From Enterococcus faecalis (GTDB lineage: Bacteria; Bacillota; Bacilli; Lactobacillales; Enterococcaceae), in the NCBI RefSeq assembly GCF_029024925.1, contig NZ_CP118962.1:1768001-1832000 (forward strand): a stretch of 64,000 bases of DNA. The letters run 5' to 3'. This document shows, one piece after another, positions 63,116 through 64,000 of the stretch. Position numbers and translations under genes: made by a program. How positions within the stretch are numbered: the first letter of the stretch is position 1; each line of letters begins with the position of its first letter. The notes under the pieces are model-generated. The model worked only from the letters and a program-made list of their open reading frames with translations, had not been told where the DNA came from and searched no databases.

Positions 63116-64000
63116 TTACTCAACAGTTACACTTTTGGCTAAGTTCCTTGGTTTATCAACATCGTAGCCTCTTTGTAAGGTTGCATAGTACGCTAATAAT
63201 TGACCTGGAACAATGCTAACTAAGGCAGAAAGTAACGGATGAACATCCGGAATAATCAGTTGGTCCTGTGGTTTTGCCAAGGATTCCAAGGCAATCACAA
63301 TATTTCTTGCTCCACGACTTTCGACTTCCTTTAAATTGCCTCTTGTATGGGCTGCGACTTTGGCATCTGTCACAATCCCAATCACAGGTGTTCCTTCTTC
63401 AATTAAGGCAATCGTTCCATGCTTCAATTCTCCTGCCGCAAAGCCTTCTGCTTGAATGTAGGAAATTTCTTTCAACTTCAAGGCCGCTTCCATCGACACA
63501 TAATAGTCGACTCCTCGCCCGATATAGAAGGCATTTCGAGTATACGTCAGATAATCTTCCACCAAGGCTTTCATTTGTTGTTTTTCATCAATCAAGGTTT
63601 CCATGACAGCTGCTACCACGCTCAATTCGTGAGCCACATCAAATGAGACGGCCGCTAATGTTTGGCGTTCTTCACCAATTGCTTTTGCTAAAATAGCTAA
63701 GACAGCGATTTGAGCAGTATAAGCTTTGGTGGAAGCAACAGCAATTTCTGGTCCTGCGTGTAATAACAAGGTATCGTCCGCTTCACGTGATAATGTTGAG
63801 CCAGCAACATTTGTTAATGTAAGTGATGGATGCCCTAATTCATTAACCTGTACAAGTACTTGGCGGCTATCTGCCGTTTCACCACTTTGACTTAAGAAAA
63901 TGAAGAACGGTTTTTCAGATAAAATAGGCATGTTGTAGCCAAATTCGCTTGATAAATGAACTTCCACAGGAATACTGGCAATCGTTTCAATTAAAGATTT
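63116..64000 (-). CDS. glmS: Glucosamine-6-phosphate synthase, C-terminal part (partial)
   Basis: The open frame enters from the right edge and gives the last 294 residues of GlmS: two SIS sugar-phosphate domains with [21 protein letters not shown], the [25 protein letters not shown] signature and the conserved end [10 protein letters not shown]. The enzyme makes glucosamine 6-phosphate for wall synthesis. The glutaminase domain and any glmS ribozyme lie outside the window. Confidence 0.96.
   Translation of the reverse strand, partial: KSLIETIASIPVEVHLSSEFGYNMPILSEKPFFIFLSQSGETADSRQVLVQVNELGHPSLTLTNVAGSTLSREADDTLLLHAGPEIAVASTKAYTAQIAVLAILAKAIGEERQTLAAVSFDVAHELSVVAAVMETLIDEKQQMKALVEDYLTYTRNAFYIGRGVDYYVSMEAALKLKEISYIQAEGFAAGELKHGTIALIEEGTPVIGIVTDAKVAAHTRGNLKEVESRGARNIVIALESLAKPQDQLIIPDVHPLLSALVSIVPGQLLAYYATLQRGYDVDKPRNLAKSVTVE

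Overview
The window is a low-GC Firmicutes chromosome and almost certainly Enterococcus faecalis. The diagnostic markers are the efaCBA manganese-transport operon with the EfaA endocarditis antigen, an orphan type II-A CRISPR array (the CRISPR2 locus) beside cydABCD, a BceAB-type bacitracin transporter (RapAB-like), a FemX-type peptidoglycan ligase next to glmS, and demethylmenaquinone plus cytochrome bd respiration genes.

Bases 1 to about 15,240 are the right part of a Siphovirus-type prophage. Read against its main transcription direction (minus strand, right to left) it holds: integrase, two lipoproteins, ImmA-like protease, CI repressor, Cro-like regulator, excisionase-like protein, a frameshifted Rha antirepressor, small early genes, YqaJ exonuclease and RecT annealase, a DnaD-like replication protein, MazG, RusA, an ArpU late regulator, a phage tRNA-Trp and the terminase small subunit. 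A convergent beta-protein/sce7726 gene pair sits as cargo between the late regulator and terminase. The noncoding stretches around ArpU are full of hairpins, including four with the same CGGAAA loop. The prophage lies against the 3' end of comGD, so comGABCD are cut off from any comGEFG.

Bases 15,244 to about 57,640 are core chromosome: comGABCD; an amino-acid permease; rlmN; rapAB; a GntR regulator; ftsK; ndh, menA and a polyprenyl diphosphate synthase (quinone pool); cydABCD (bd oxidase and its assembly transporter); CRISPR2; an AraC regulator; topB; a TetR/YbhB/MFS unit; mnmA, DUF1831 and a cysteine desulfurase (tRNA thiolation); prs; efaCBA; an ABC-F gene behind a leader peptide and terminator; and metNIQ plus an M20 hydrolase behind two tandem methionine T-boxes separated by a tandem repeat.

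Bases 57,887 to 64,000 hold tRNA-Thr(GGU), a GtrII-type membrane glucosyltransferase, small hypothetical genes, a TPR protein, the FemX-like ligase and the 3' part of glmS. Two copies of a composite intergenic repeat (27,048 and 61,088) show a compensatory base-pair change, and a related inverted hairpin follows glmS.

The observations most worth pursuing are the tandem Met T-boxes with the repeat between them, the attenuator-like ABC-F leader, the beta/sce7726 cargo pair, and the CGGAAA hairpin cluster in the prophage.
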